Shown here piece by piece: positions 40,984-51,335 of a stretch of DNA of 64,000 nucleotides. Below the pieces are notes generated by a model. The model was not told the DNA's origin. It ran no database searches and saw only the letters and a program-made list of their open reading frames with translations. Origin of the DNA: Ancrocorticia sp. (lineage in GTDB: Bacteria; Actinomycetota; Actinomycetes; Actinomycetales; Actinomycetaceae); the NCBI GenBank assembly GCA_022648165.1, contig JALCLX010000003.1:62001-126000 (forward strand). Reading direction: 5' to 3'. Positions within the stretch are counted from its first letter, which is position 1; each line of letters opens with the position of its first letter. Both the position numbers and the translations under genes were made by a program.

Positions 40984-43308
40984 ATGACCGAATCATCGTC
41001 ACGGGGGCGCACGCGGTTGCCCTGGCTTCCGGGCCGTTCGAATCAAAATATCTCTCCCACGCTTGAACCACTCATGCGTGCACTCGGCACGAAGAACGTG
41101 AACAAGGCACGCATTATCCATGCATTCGAAGTGGCTAACGAATGCCATGCCGGACAGTTGCGCAAATCGGGAGAGCCTTACATTATTCATCCCGTCGCTG
41201 TGGCCACAATCCTGGCTGAACTTGGGATGGATGAGGACACGATCGTTGGCGCTCTGCTCCATGACACGGTTGAGGACACGGGTTACACGCTCGGTGCTCT
41301 TCGCAAAGAGTTCGGCCCCACGGTTGCTTTGCTCGTCGACGGCGTGACGAAGCTAGACAAGGTGGAGTACGGGGAGGCCGCGCAGGCAGAGACCGTGCGG
41401 AAGATGGTCATCGCGATGTCGAAAGACATACGCGTATTGTTGATCAAACTCGCGGATCGGCTGCACAACGCCCGCACGTGGAAGTACGTGGCTCCGGACC
41501 GTGCAGCGGCAAAAGCACGGGAAACGCTGGAGATCTACGCACCGCTGGCGCACCGCTTGGGGATGAATTCGATTAAGTGGGAGTTAGAGGATCTTTCTTT
41601 CCGCACGCTTTATCCCACGGTGTACCTTGAAATCGAACGTCTGGTGGCTGAACGGACACCCGAACGTGAGGCATACATTGCTCGCATCAAGGCAATGTTG
41701 GAACGCGAGCTCAAGAATGCGCACATCAAGTGCACCATCACAGGCCGGCCCAAGCACTACTATTCGATCTATCAGAAGATGATCCTGCGCGGTAAGGATT
41801 TCGAAGACATCTACGATCTGGTGGGCGTGCGCGTTTTGGTAGAGACGGTGCCGGATTGCTATGCCGCCCTCGGCGTGACAAATACTCTTTTTAAGCCGAT
41901 CCAGGGCCGCATCAAGGACTACATTACGGCGCCGAAATTCAACCTGTACCAATCCATCCACACCACCGTGATCGGCCCCGAAGGCCGCAATGTTGAAATC
42001 CAGATCCGCACATATGACATGCACCGGCGCGCCGAATACGGCGTCGCAGCCCATTGGCGCTACAAGGAGAACCCCAACGCCACCTCTGGCCCGGTGAAGC
42101 TCACTCCGGAGGATACACAGCTCAACTGGCTGCGCCAACTAGTCGATTGGCAACGCGAGACAGCCGATCCGGCGGAGTTCTTGGACTCGCTGCGTTACGA
42201 GATCTCCGGCAATCAGGTGTACGTGTTCACACCCAAAGGCTCAGTGATCGAACTGCCCGCAGGATCTACTCCGGTAGATTTCGCGTATGCAGTGCACACT
42301 GAAGTGGGCCACCACACCGTGGGCGCGCGTGTCAACGATCGCTTAGTCACCTTGGACCACAAACTGGAATCCGGAGACATCGTCGAGATCATCACGTCCA
42401 AGAGCACCGACGCGGGGCCGTCTGAAGGATGGCTCGAATTCGTGGCCTCGCCGCGGGCGCGCGCCAAGATTAAATCCTGGTTCCGGCACTCCCGGCGCGA
42501 CGAAACGATCGAGCTGGGCAAGGATAAGCTCGCAAAGGCGATCCGCCGCAAGAATCAGCCGGTGCAACGCCTGATGTCGCACGATACCCTGCGCGGTGTG
42601 GCCCAAGATATTGGCCGCGACGACGTCACGGAGCTGTATGCGGCAATAGGGGAGGGCGCAGTCTCTGCGGAGAGTGTGGTCCGCCAGCTCATCTCCTCTC
42701 AAGGTGGCGAGGCCGGAGTTGAGGAGACCCTGGCGGAGGCCGTCACGCCCACTCGTATTCAACATCGGCGCACCGCAGCAGGCGATTCGGCCGTGGTGGT
42801 GCAATCGATGGATTCGTCGGACGTTCTGGTGCATCTGGCAAAGTGTTGTACGCCGGTTCCACCAGATAAGATCGTTGGATTTGTTACGCGCGGCAATGGG
42901 CTGTCCGTACATCGCGCTGACTGTGCGAATGTGGCGTCGCTGCGCCGCGAACCGGAAAGATTCATCGATGTCGAATGGGCCGAAGGCGCAGACGCCGTGT
43001 ATCTTGTCCAGGTCCGGATCGAAGCGCTAGACCGCCAAGGCCTTCTTTCTGATATTTCTCGCGTGCTTTCCGAACACGGTGTTAACTTGCTCCAAGGAAC
43101 CATGACGACGTCGAAGGAGCGAGTGGCAAAATCCAGCTTCGTCTTTGAAATGGCAGACCCGCGGCATCTTGAGAAGGTACTGCGCGAATTGCGCAAGATT
43201 GAGGGAGTATTTGACGCGTATCGGGTTACGGGTTCGAAACGAAACCGTGAGAAGCGCGTTGTTCCACGTACTCCCGCAGCCCAAGAAATAGGGTCCGCGA
43301 CCTCCTGA
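40984..43308 (+). CDS. relA: Bifunctional (p)ppGpp synthetase/hydrolase (RSH)
   Basis: A 774-residue long RSH protein. The HD hydrolase domain comes first (HAGQLRKSGEPYIIHPVAVA, ALLHDTVEDTGYT), then the synthetase domain (YDLVGVRVLVETVPDCYAAL, FKPIQGRIKDYITAPKFNLY), TGS (VYVFTPKGSVIELPAGSTPV), a helical and Cys region (LVHLAKCCTPVPPDKIVGFV), and ACT (VQVRIEALDRQGLLSDISRV). The intact HDxxED-type motif predicts active hydrolase. It makes and degrades the stringent-response alarmone. Of the in-frame starts, ATG 40984 is favoured because GGGAGG precedes it and upstream ATGs would translate through the hairpin. The last 83 bases overlap the convergent AbiEi-like gene. Confidence 0.96.
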   Translation: MTESSSRGRTRLPWLPGRSNQNISPTLEPLMRALGTKNVNKARIIHAFEVANECHAGQLRKSGEPYIIHPVAVATILAELGMDEDTIVGALLHDTVEDTGYTLGALRKEFGPTVALLVDGVTKLDKVEYGEAAQAETVRKMVIAMSKDIRVLLIKLADRLHNARTWKYVAPDRAAAKARETLEIYAPLAHRLGMNSIKWELEDLSFRTLYPTVYLEIERLVAERTPEREAYIARIKAMLERELKNAHIKCTITGRPKHYYSIYQKMILRGKDFEDIYDLVGVRVLVETVPDCYAALGVTNTLFKPIQGRIKDYITAPKFNLYQSIHTTVIGPEGRNVEIQIRTYDMHRRAEYGVAAHWRYKENPNATSGPVKLTPEDTQLNWLRQLVDWQRETADPAEFLDSLRYEISGNQVYVFTPKGSVIELPAGSTPVDFAYAVHTEVGHHTVGARVNDRLVTLDHKLESGDIVEIITSKSTDAGPSEGWLEFVASPRARAKIKSWFRHSRRDETIELGKDKLAKAIRRKNQPVQRLMSHDTLRGVAQDIGRDDVTELYAAIGEGAVSAESVVRQLISSQGGEAGVEETLAEAVTPTRIQHRRTAAGDSAVVVQSMDSSDVLVHLAKCCTPVPPDKIVGFVTRGNGLSVHRADCANVASLRREPERFIDVEWAEGADAVYLVQVRIEALDRQGLLSDISRVLSEHGVNLLQGTMTTSKERVAKSSFVFEMADPRHLEKVLRELRKIEGVFDAYRVTGSKRNREKRVVPRTPAAQEIGSATS

Positions 43309-43780
43309 TCCGGCGGCGGCGGTGCGCCTGCGCAAGTTTCTCCTCAACGCGTTCCATGCTCAGCCCTGCACCCAGAAGCGCAAAGATTGCCCGGAATGCG
43401 ATATCCGCATCTTCAAGGGTTAAGAGATCCACTGCGGTGCGTTCTGGCGTTGTTACTCGTTGCCCTCCCACGCTCCGCGCGTCATCGTCCGGTATGGGCG
43501 TTCGATATGAGATGGGCGGCCCCACCCGCGTTGGATGCGCCGCATAGAGCCGCGCCAGCCGATTCTCCGGAAGCCACCCGGTGTGAATCCAGGTGGCCGT
43601 AACCGTAATGGCTGTCGCATCTTTCAAATGATCTACCAGAAGCGCGCCGCGCAGGGCCGGCTGTGCCACGAAATCGATGGGAGCGATGACACCGGGCGCA
43701 TATTCCACGGCGAGGCCCTGGCGTACCAAGATCTTGTCCTGTGGTGAGAGCGCGGGCGCGCCTGACGTGTAAGTGACCAT
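43226..43780 (-). CDS. AbiEi-like/DNA-binding-antitoxin-like protein of unknown function
   Basis: A predicted soluble protein of about 184 residues. It resembles, by pattern only, the actinobacterial proteins annotated as AbiEi-family antitoxin or hypothetical: an N-terminal region ending in GLAVEYAPGVIAPIDF, a middle TAITVTATWIHTGWLPEN, then the segment GGQRVTTPERTAVDLLTLED that resembles the RVTxxERTxxDL motif of that group, and an Arg-rich C terminus (AQAHRRRRIRRSRTLFLGLR). No toxin partner (AbiEii nucleotidyltransferase) is adjacent. Starts at 43828 and 43804 are possible but lie in the neighbouring terminator; the ATG at 43780 has CATCAT six bases upstream and may be leaderless. It overlaps the relA 3' end by 83 bases. 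Confidence 0.6.
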   Translation of the reverse strand: MVTYTSGAPALSPQDKILVRQGLAVEYAPGVIAPIDFVAQPALRGALLVDHLKDATAITVTATWIHTGWLPENRLARLYAAHPTRVGPPISYRTPIPDDDARSVGGQRVTTPERTAVDLLTLEDADIAFRAIFALLGAGLSMERVEEKLAQAHRRRRIRRSRTLFLGLREYVEQRASHGFVSNP

Positions 43781-43800
43781 AAGGCAATGATGAGTGCGGC

Positions 43801-43848
43801 GCATAAAAGTGGCTCGGCCGATCCACATGTGTGGATGAGCCGAGCCAC
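43801..43848 (-). terminator. Intrinsic terminator of the DUF349 gene
   Basis: On the minus strand GTGGCTCGGC pairs with GCCGAGCCAC (43848-43839 with 43818-43809), with an inner ATCCAC/GTGGAT stem, and is followed by TTTTATGC. It begins five bases after the DUF349 stop codon. Confidence 0.85.
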
Positions 43849-43852
43849 AACT

Positions 43853-45193
43853 CTACAGGTCTTTTTGGACTTGAGCCAGCCAGGCCTTCCGCGCTTCAAG
43901 CGCCTCGTTCAGTTCGGCAACTTTCGCCTCGTCACCGGCTGCTGTGGCTTCCTCGATCTGGCCATTGAGCTCAGCAATAAGTTGCTCAAGCTGTGCGGCC
44001 ATACCGGAAGAACGCTGCTTCTTTTGCGGATCGGACTTGCGCCACTTCTCCGCTTCCGCCTCTCTCACGGCATCTTCGACACGGCGTAGCCGCCCCTCGA
44101 CATGAGAGACTTCTGCACGCGGCACCATCCCAATTTCTTCCCACCGATCCTGAATCGAATGCAACGCATTGCGCGCAGCCTCGAGATCCCGAACCGGAAG
44201 AATCTGTTCGGCCTCTTTCAGTAACTCAAGTTTGGCCTTCAAGTTTTCTTCAAACTCTGCATCGCGCTGCGCGAAATGCGCAGCACGTGCGTCAAAGAAC
44301 GTCTGTTGCGCAGCCCTGAAACGGGCCCACAGTTTGTCGTCGTCTTTCCGGGACGCCCGGCCCGCTGCGCGCCATTCGCCCATGAGTTCGCGGTACTCAC
44401 GCGCAGTGGCAGACCAATCTGTGGAGTGCATCAGTGCCTCGGCTCGCGCAATCAGTGCACTCTTGCGCGCAATCACGTCTGAGCGTTCTGCTTCAAGCGC
44501 CGCAAAATGTTGCCTGCGCATCTTGTCGAATTGGCTACGCGCCTTCGAATAACGCTGCCACAGCGCCTCTTCGGTGGGACGGTCAATTCTGACGCCGTTG
44601 CGCTGGGCGGCCTTCCAACTTTCGAAGATTTGGGCCAGCTCTTCACGCGAATTGCGCCAGTGAATCGTAGCGGGGTCCCCACCAGCAATGGCCTCGGCCC
44701 GTTCGATCAACGCGGTGCGCTCAGCGATGGCGGCTTGCCGGGCCGCTTCGCGTTCCCGCATTACCTCTTTGCGCCGCTGCGCGATGCGCTCCTTGAGTAC
44801 AGCGGTGCGTGTGCGAAGCTCCTGGATGTCTCCAACGGCCGCGGGCTCCACGAGTTGTTCTTCGAGTTTGGTGAGTGATTGTGCGGCCTCATCCGGGCTA
44901 ATGTGCTCGATGCGCGATTCGAGTAGCGCTACTTGCGCTGCCAGTTCGAGGTACCGACGAACGTAGAATGCCAGCGCGTCCTCCTTCGAACCTCCAGCGG
45001 TGTATTGGCCAACGCAGCGTTCTCCTTCGTCGGAGCGCAGCCACACGTTCCCTTCACTATCGACTCGGCCCCACGCTGCGGCACGTGCGGCGGCGGATTC
45101 ATCGATTGGTGCCTGAACTGGCTGGGTGGCCGGTGTAGCGGGACGGGGAATCGGCCGAGGCATGGGCTTCGGCGTGGGAGTGGGCTCACTCAT
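43853..45193 (-). CDS. DUF349 domain protein, coiled-coil rich
   Basis: A 446-residue cytoplasmic protein. A Pro-rich N terminus (PTPTPKPMPRPIPRPATPAT) is followed by a domain with AAAWGRVDSEGNVWLRSDEG, then at least three DUF349 repeats with the spaced pattern W-x(n)-R-x2-R-x-D-x3-W-x-R (for example WKAAQRNGVRIDRPTEEALW and WRAAGRASRKDDDKLWARF). The rest is long charged helices likely to form coiled coils. The family is widespread in actinobacteria and its function is unknown. AAGGAG precedes the ATG. It has its own terminator and is not in an operon with relA. Confidence 0.9.
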   Translation of the reverse strand: MSEPTPTPKPMPRPIPRPATPATQPVQAPIDESAAARAAAWGRVDSEGNVWLRSDEGERCVGQYTAGGSKEDALAFYVRRYLELAAQVALLESRIEHISPDEAAQSLTKLEEQLVEPAAVGDIQELRTRTAVLKERIAQRRKEVMREREAARQAAIAERTALIERAEAIAGGDPATIHWRNSREELAQIFESWKAAQRNGVRIDRPTEEALWQRYSKARSQFDKMRRQHFAALEAERSDVIARKSALIARAEALMHSTDWSATAREYRELMGEWRAAGRASRKDDDKLWARFRAAQQTFFDARAAHFAQRDAEFEENLKAKLELLKEAEQILPVRDLEAARNALHSIQDRWEEIGMVPRAEVSHVEGRLRRVEDAVREAEAEKWRKSDPQKKQRSSGMAAQLEQLIAELNGQIEEATAAGDEAKVAELNEALEARKAWLAQVQKDL

Positions 45194-45312
45194 TGGAACT
45201 CCTTGGTGGAGGTGTGTTGCAATCGTCGAAAAACAGTCTACGATGAATTTCCTTCGATCTTTGCCATGCGGGGACTTTTGGCCTGAAAACAGGCATCAGC
45301 TCTCAATGCGTA

Positions 45313-45324
45313 TAGCCTAGATCT
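45313..45324 (+). promoter_or_regulatory. Leaderless -10 element of the MBL hydrolase gene
   Basis: TAGCCT at 45313-45318 is followed by six bases (AGATCT) and the ATG at 45325; no Shine-Dalgarno is present. Confidence 0.6.
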
Positions 45325-46041
45325 ATGATTCTTCTGCGATATTCAAAAACCTTGATTCAAGCGAATTGCTACATCGCCGCCGTAGCTGGTTCACCTCGTG
45401 TTCTGATCGTTGACCCAGGTGCCGGGAGTGCAGCGTGGGTGCACCACACGATGGAAGAGCGGGGTTGGAGCCCAGCGGCGGTGCTGCTGACTCACGGGCA
45501 CGCTGATCACGTGTGGGATAGTGCGCTGGTGGCGCAGAACGCTCCCGTATACGTGCCGCGCCCCGATCTGTACCGGCTGGATGACCCAGCCACAACAACC
45601 GCTGCATTCGCGGGCGCATTCGTGGAGGCTTCGGGACACGAGTGGATCCGCCCAGATACTGCGCGCGAACTGCCAGCAGGTTTTTTCCAAGGAGGTGGTA
45701 GCGAGATCGTTCCGGGTATCTGGTTGCGCGCGGTTCCGGCGCCCGGGCATACTGAGGGTTCCACCGTGTTTTTGTTTTCTGGGCCGATTGAGAACGACGA
45801 CGCCCCTGAGCACGATCCGGAAAGCTCGCTGATGTTTACGGGCGACGTTCTGTTCCGCGACGGCGTGGGGCGTACGGACCTTCCCGGTGGCAGCTCCGAA
45901 GCGATGCGAGAATCCCTGCGCACGCTGGCACAGGTGATTGCGCCTTCGACGGTGTTCTTCCCCGGTCATGGCGAATCCTCGTCCTTCGGGCGCGAACTGG
46001 AGCACTCGCCCATTCTGCGGCAGATGCTGTATCGGTGGTAG
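45325..46041 (+). CDS. Metallo-beta-lactamase-fold hydrolase, glyoxalase II-like
   Basis: A 238-residue protein with the metal motif LTHGHADHVWD (HxHxDH), a second His in APGHTEGSTVF, Asp in MFTGDVLFRDGVGRTDLPGG and the last His in FFPGHGESSSF. The GRTDLPGG region is typical of the YcbL/glyoxalase II-like group found next to relA and hisS in actinobacteria (Rv2581c-like). It probably hydrolyses a thioester such as S-lactoyl-thiol, but the substrate is unproven. The start is supported by a leaderless -10. Confidence 0.9.
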   Translation: MILLRYSKTLIQANCYIAAVAGSPRVLIVDPGAGSAAWVHHTMEERGWSPAAVLLTHGHADHVWDSALVAQNAPVYVPRPDLYRLDDPATTTAAFAGAFVEASGHEWIRPDTARELPAGFFQGGGSEIVPGIWLRAVPAPGHTEGSTVFLFSGPIENDDAPEHDPESSLMFTGDVLFRDGVGRTDLPGGSSEAMRESLRTLAQVIAPSTVFFPGHGESSSFGRELEHSPILRQMLYRW

Positions 46042-46082
46042 TTTTCACGGTTGTGCAGGCGCTCCGCGGCACGAAATCGCGG

Positions 46083-46088
46083 TATCCT
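46083..46088 (+). promoter_or_regulatory. Possible -10 element of efp-nusB
   Basis: TATCCT lies 51 bases before the efp start and would give a leader of about 45 bases. The efp GTG has no clear Shine-Dalgarno. Confidence 0.35.
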
Positions 46089-46139
46089 ATGATTCGGCCC
46101 TTAAAAGGTGATTGATAACGATAGAAACGAGTAATCCAC

Positions 46140-46703
46140 GTGGCAACCACAAATGATCTGAAGAACGGCATGGTTTTGCGCATCGACAACCAACTGTGGA
46201 GCATTGTCGAATTCCAGCACGTCAAGCCTGGTAAAGGCCCCGCATTCGTGCGTACCAAGATGAAGAATGTGCTGTCCGGTAAGATCGTCGATCGCACCCT
46301 CAATGCGGGAGTCAAGGTTGAAACCGCCACGGTGGATCGCCGCGATATGCAGTACCTGTATAACGATGGCACCGATTACATCTTTATGGATCTTGAAACG
46401 TACGATCAGATCCCGGTGAGCCCCGAAGTGATGGGCGATGCGAAGAACTTCCTGTTAGAAAACCAGCAGGCGATAGTCGCGTCAAATGAGGGTACCGTGC
46501 TGTTCGTCGAACTTCCGGCGTCTGTAGTTCTGGAAATCACCTACACGGAGCCCGGATTGCAGGGAGACCGGTCCAGTGCAGGAACCAAGCCGGCAACGTT
46601 GGAAACCGGATATGAGATTCAGGTTCCACTGTTCCTCAACCAGGGGGACAAGGTGAAGGTGGATACTCGTACCGGCGAATACATCTCGCGTGTCACTGAC
46701 TGA
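46140..46703 (+). CDS. efp: Elongation factor P
   Basis: A 187-residue three-domain factor: KOW-like domain 1 with the loop [13 protein letters not shown], whose Lys34 is the tip residue modified in some bacteria; domain 2 ([19 protein letters not shown]); and domain 3 ([20 protein letters not shown]). It relieves ribosome stalling at polyproline motifs. The loop retains Lys with Pro before and Gly after (PGKGP), the form common in actinobacteria. The GTG start is set by homology. It overlaps nusB by one base. Confidence 0.97.
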   Translation: MATTNDLKNGMVLRIDNQLWSIVEFQHVKPGKGPAFVRTKMKNVLSGKIVDRTLNAGVKVETATVDRRDMQYLYNDGTDYIFMDLETYDQIPVSPEVMGDAKNFLLENQQAIVASNEGTVLFVELPASVVLEITYTEPGLQGDRSSAGTKPATLETGYEIQVPLFLNQGDKVKVDTRTGEYISRVTD

Positions 46704-47224
46704 TGGCGAAACACCAACATAGGAAGACTGCGCGCACTACCCAGCGCCACCGCGCCCTCGACGTAGTTTTCGAGGCCGACGAGAAGGGCATGATCGCACA
46801 GGATGCTCTTCTGGATCTGCTGAAAGAAAGGCAAAAAGTTTCCACTGCCCAGGTGCCGATCGGAGAGTTTGGCTCCTCGATCGTGGAAGCCTTCGCCCGA
46901 AATATCGTCGACGTGGACACCCTGGTGGAGGCCGCGAGCGAAGATTGGGCGCTCGCTCGGATGAACACGGTGGATCGCACTATTCTTCGCTTAGGCGCAA
47001 CAGAAATCCTGTACTTGGATACGCAGCGCGCAATGATCGTCACCGAATGGGCAGCGCTGGCGCGTGAACTTTCAACGGAACGTTCCGTGGGCTTTGTGAT
47101 GGGCGTATTGAACCGTGCAGCGGACATCCGCGCGCGCGAGTTAGCCCAGGCACCGGCTGCACTGAATGCCCCAGAAGAATCATCTGGTGAGACGGCCCCT
47201 GCGGAAGCTGACGATCAAGGCTAG
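46703..47224 (+). CDS. nusB: Transcription antitermination factor NusB
   Basis: A 173-residue all-helical protein: RNA-binding start RKTARTTQRHRALDVVFEAD, and the conserved core LARMNTVDRTILRLGATEIL with the later TERSVGFVMGVLNRAA. It works with NusE at boxA in rRNA antitermination. The C-terminal 25 residues are an acidic Ala/Glu tail. The ATG overlaps the efp stop (TGATG). The order efp-nusB-pyrR is seen in corynebacteria and related genera. Confidence 0.95.
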   Translation: MAKHQHRKTARTTQRHRALDVVFEADEKGMIAQDALLDLLKERQKVSTAQVPIGEFGSSIVEAFARNIVDVDTLVEAASEDWALARMNTVDRTILRLGATEILYLDTQRAMIVTEWAALARELSTERSVGFVMGVLNRAADIRARELAQAPAALNAPEESSGETAPAEADDQG

Positions 47225-47253
47225 GCTCAGTACCGAACACAGGCACAACTGAA

Positions 47254-47259
47254 TACGCT
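47254..47259 (+). promoter_or_regulatory. Possible -10 element of the pyr operon
   Basis: TACGCT ends six bases before the PyrR-binding hairpin; initiation here would place the hairpin at the 5' end of the mRNA. No convincing -35 is visible. Confidence 0.4.
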
Positions 47260-47264
47260 CAATC

Positions 47265-48823
<1,559 letters not shown>

Positions 48824-48827
<4 letters not shown>

Positions 48828-50143
48828 CCGACTATGTAATTCGTAACGCCACGCTACTGGGTGAGCGCGTCGTGGACATCCTCATGTGCGACGGCGTCAT
48901 AGTGGCCGTAGGGCCCAAACTGGAAGGCAAGGGAGCACGCGAGGTGGACGCCACTGGTCTGATTGCCCTGCCCGGATTAGTGGATCCGCACACCCACTTG
49001 CGCGAGCCCGGTAGAGAGCACGCGGAGACGGTACTGACCGGATCGCGTGCCGCAGCTGCAGGCGGATACACATGCGTGAATGCAATGGCGAACACTACCC
49101 CCACGCAAGACAGTGCAGGGGTAGTTGAACAAGTGCTCCACCTTGGCAAACAGGCCGGTTACGTGGATGTCAAACCAGTTGGAGCGGTGTCCGTTGGGTT
49201 GAAGGGTGAGCATCTCGCAGAAATCCAGGCGATGGCAAATTCGGCCGCGCATGTGACGTATTTCTCCGACGACGGCATGTGCGTTTCCGATCCCGTACTT
49301 ATGCGCCGCGCCCTCGAATATGTGAGATCGTTTGGCGGCGTTGTGGCACAACACGCGCAAGACCCAAGGCTCACCGCAGGATCCCAGATGCACGAAGGAG
49401 ATGTCTCCGCGGAACTCGGGCTCACTGGATGGCCGGCAGTAGCGGAAGAAGCGATCGTGGCACGCGATTGTCTGCTGGCCAAACACGTGCAAAGCCGCGT
49501 CCACATCCTGCACCTATCCACCCAGGGTTCGGTTGAGATCGTCCGGTGGGCAAAAGCGAACGGGATGCCGGTAACAGCAGAAGCTACGCCCCACCACCTG
49601 TCTTTGGACCACACCGAGGCCCGTTCGTATGACCCGCGGTTCAAAGTGAATCCACCGCTGCGAACCAGAGAAGATATAGACGCTCTGCGGCGTGGGGTAG
49701 CCGATGGCACGATCGATGTGATCGGCACCGATCACGCGCCACATCCCGCCGAAGACAAAGATTGCGAATGGGACGCCGGAGCCAATGGCATGATCGGCCT
49801 GGAAACCGCGCTGCCCGTAGTACAGCAATCGCTTGTCGATCCAGGCCTGATCACCTGGGCAGACGTTGCGCGGCTGATGAGCTATACCCCGGCAAAGCTC
49901 TGCGGAAACGCCGGCCAGGGGCGCCCCGTGGCACCCGGAGAGCCAGCGAACCTATGCCTGTACGATCCGGCCGCGGCACGGACCGTCCACGCTGCGGAAC
50001 AGTACTCCAAGTCCAGCAATACGCCGTGGGAAGGCCGCGGAGTGCCCGGACGCGTGATGTACACATTCTTCCGCGGCGTACCTACGGTGTGGGATGGAGC
50101 AGTGCGCTCACGTGAGGAAATCCGGAAGGAATCACATGTTTGA
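48824..50143 (+). CDS. pyrC: Dihydroorotase
   Basis: A 439-residue class I dihydroorotase of the amidohydrolase superfamily. Metal ligands are in [18 protein letters not shown], the later His residues in [13 protein letters not shown] and [12 protein letters not shown], and the catalytic Asp in [15 protein letters not shown]. It cyclises carbamoyl aspartate. The C terminus overlaps the carA start by eight bases. In mycobacteria a small membrane-protein gene (Rv1382) lies between pyrC and carA; it is absent here. Confidence 0.97.
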
Positions 50144-51335
50144 TCATGAACCAGCCGTTGTGGTGTTGGAAGACGGCACGGTGTTCGTTGGACGGGCCTA
50201 TGGGGCGCGCGGGAGGACACTGGGCGAGATCGTTTTTGCCACAGGCATGACGGGTTACCAGGAGACTTTCACCGATCCTTCCTACCACCGCCAGATTATC
50301 GTGATGACGGCGCCACACATTGGAAACACGGGCGTGAACAATGAGGATCCGGAATCGCAACGCTATTGGGCCGCAGGAGTGGTGATCCGCGATCCCGCGC
50401 GCCGAGCATCGAACTGGCGCGCCACAGGAAAGCTGGAAGCGGCGCTGGCCCAGGCCGGTGTTGTGGGCATCGCCGGGGTTGATACCCGCGCGCTCACCCG
50501 CCATCTGAGGGAGCGCGGCGTTATGCGCGCCGGCATCTTTTCCGGTTCTGCGCTCCCATCGGGCGCAGAGCACAAGGATCCACGCGCCATCGAAGTGCTG
50601 GTGGGGATCGTTCGCGAACAGCCCACGATGGCTGGCGCGAACCTGGCCGGCGAGGTCTCCACACCCGAAGCCTACGTAGTTGAGCCCGAAGGGACCCCAC
50701 GCGCAACTGTGGTTGCGGTGGATCTTGGGATCAAGGCACGTACCCCGCAACAGCTCGCAGCGCGCGGCGCCCGCGTGGTCGTCGTACCCCAGAACGTGAC
50801 CCTACAACAGATCGAGGCGTATCATCCCGATGGCGTTTTCTTCTCCAATGGACCGGGTGATCCGGAGACAGCCACGGCAGAAGTAGATCTGTTACGCGAC
50901 GTGCTGGATGCCGGCTACCCGTTCTTCGGGATCTGTTTTGGAAATCAAATCTTGGGCCGCGCCCTGGGCTACGGGACATACAAACTGGAATATGGCCATC
51001 GCGGAGTGAATCAGCCAGTGCTGGACCGGGAGACAGGCAGGGTGGAAATCACGGCCCACAATCACGGCTTCGCAGTGGACGCACCGGTAGAAAACGCGTC
51101 CGTTTCTCCGTACAAAGGTGGGCATTTTGGCCGCGTAGAAGTATCGCATATTGATCTGAACGACGGCGTGGTAGAGGGCCTGAAATGCCTGGATATCCCC
51201 GCGTTTTCCGTGCAGTACCACCCGGAGGCCGCCGCTGGTCCCCACGACGCAAACTACTTGTTCGATAGGTTCATCAACCTCATGGAGGCGCAGCGCGAAT
51301 CCCGCGCAGCAAACGCCCACGGAAAGGACGCCTAG
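50136..51335 (+). CDS. carA: Carbamoyl-phosphate synthase small (glutaminase) subunit
   Basis: A 399-residue protein: N-terminal CPSase small domain ([40 protein letters not shown]) and a C-terminal class I amidotransferase with Cys in [16 protein letters not shown] and the His-Glu pair in [15 protein letters not shown]. It supplies ammonia from glutamine to CarB. In-frame ATG 50094 lies within pyrC; ATG 50136 with GGAAGGAA upstream is the better start. It is directly adjacent to carB with no gap. Confidence 0.97.
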   Translation: MFDHEPAVVVLEDGTVFVGRAYGARGRTLGEIVFATGMTGYQETFTDPSYHRQIIVMTAPHIGNTGVNNEDPESQRYWAAGVVIRDPARRASNWRATGKLEAALAQAGVVGIAGVDTRALTRHLRERGVMRAGIFSGSALPSGAEHKDPRAIEVLVGIVREQPTMAGANLAGEVSTPEAYVVEPEGTPRATVVAVDLGIKARTPQQLAARGARVVVVPQNVTLQQIEAYHPDGVFFSNGPGDPETATAEVDLLRDVLDAGYPFFGICFGNQILGRALGYGTYKLEYGHRGVNQPVLDRETGRVEITAHNHGFAVDAPVENASVSPYKGGHFGRVEVSHIDLNDGVVEGLKCLDIPAFSVQYHPEAAAGPHDANYLFDRFINLMEAQRESRAANAHGKDA

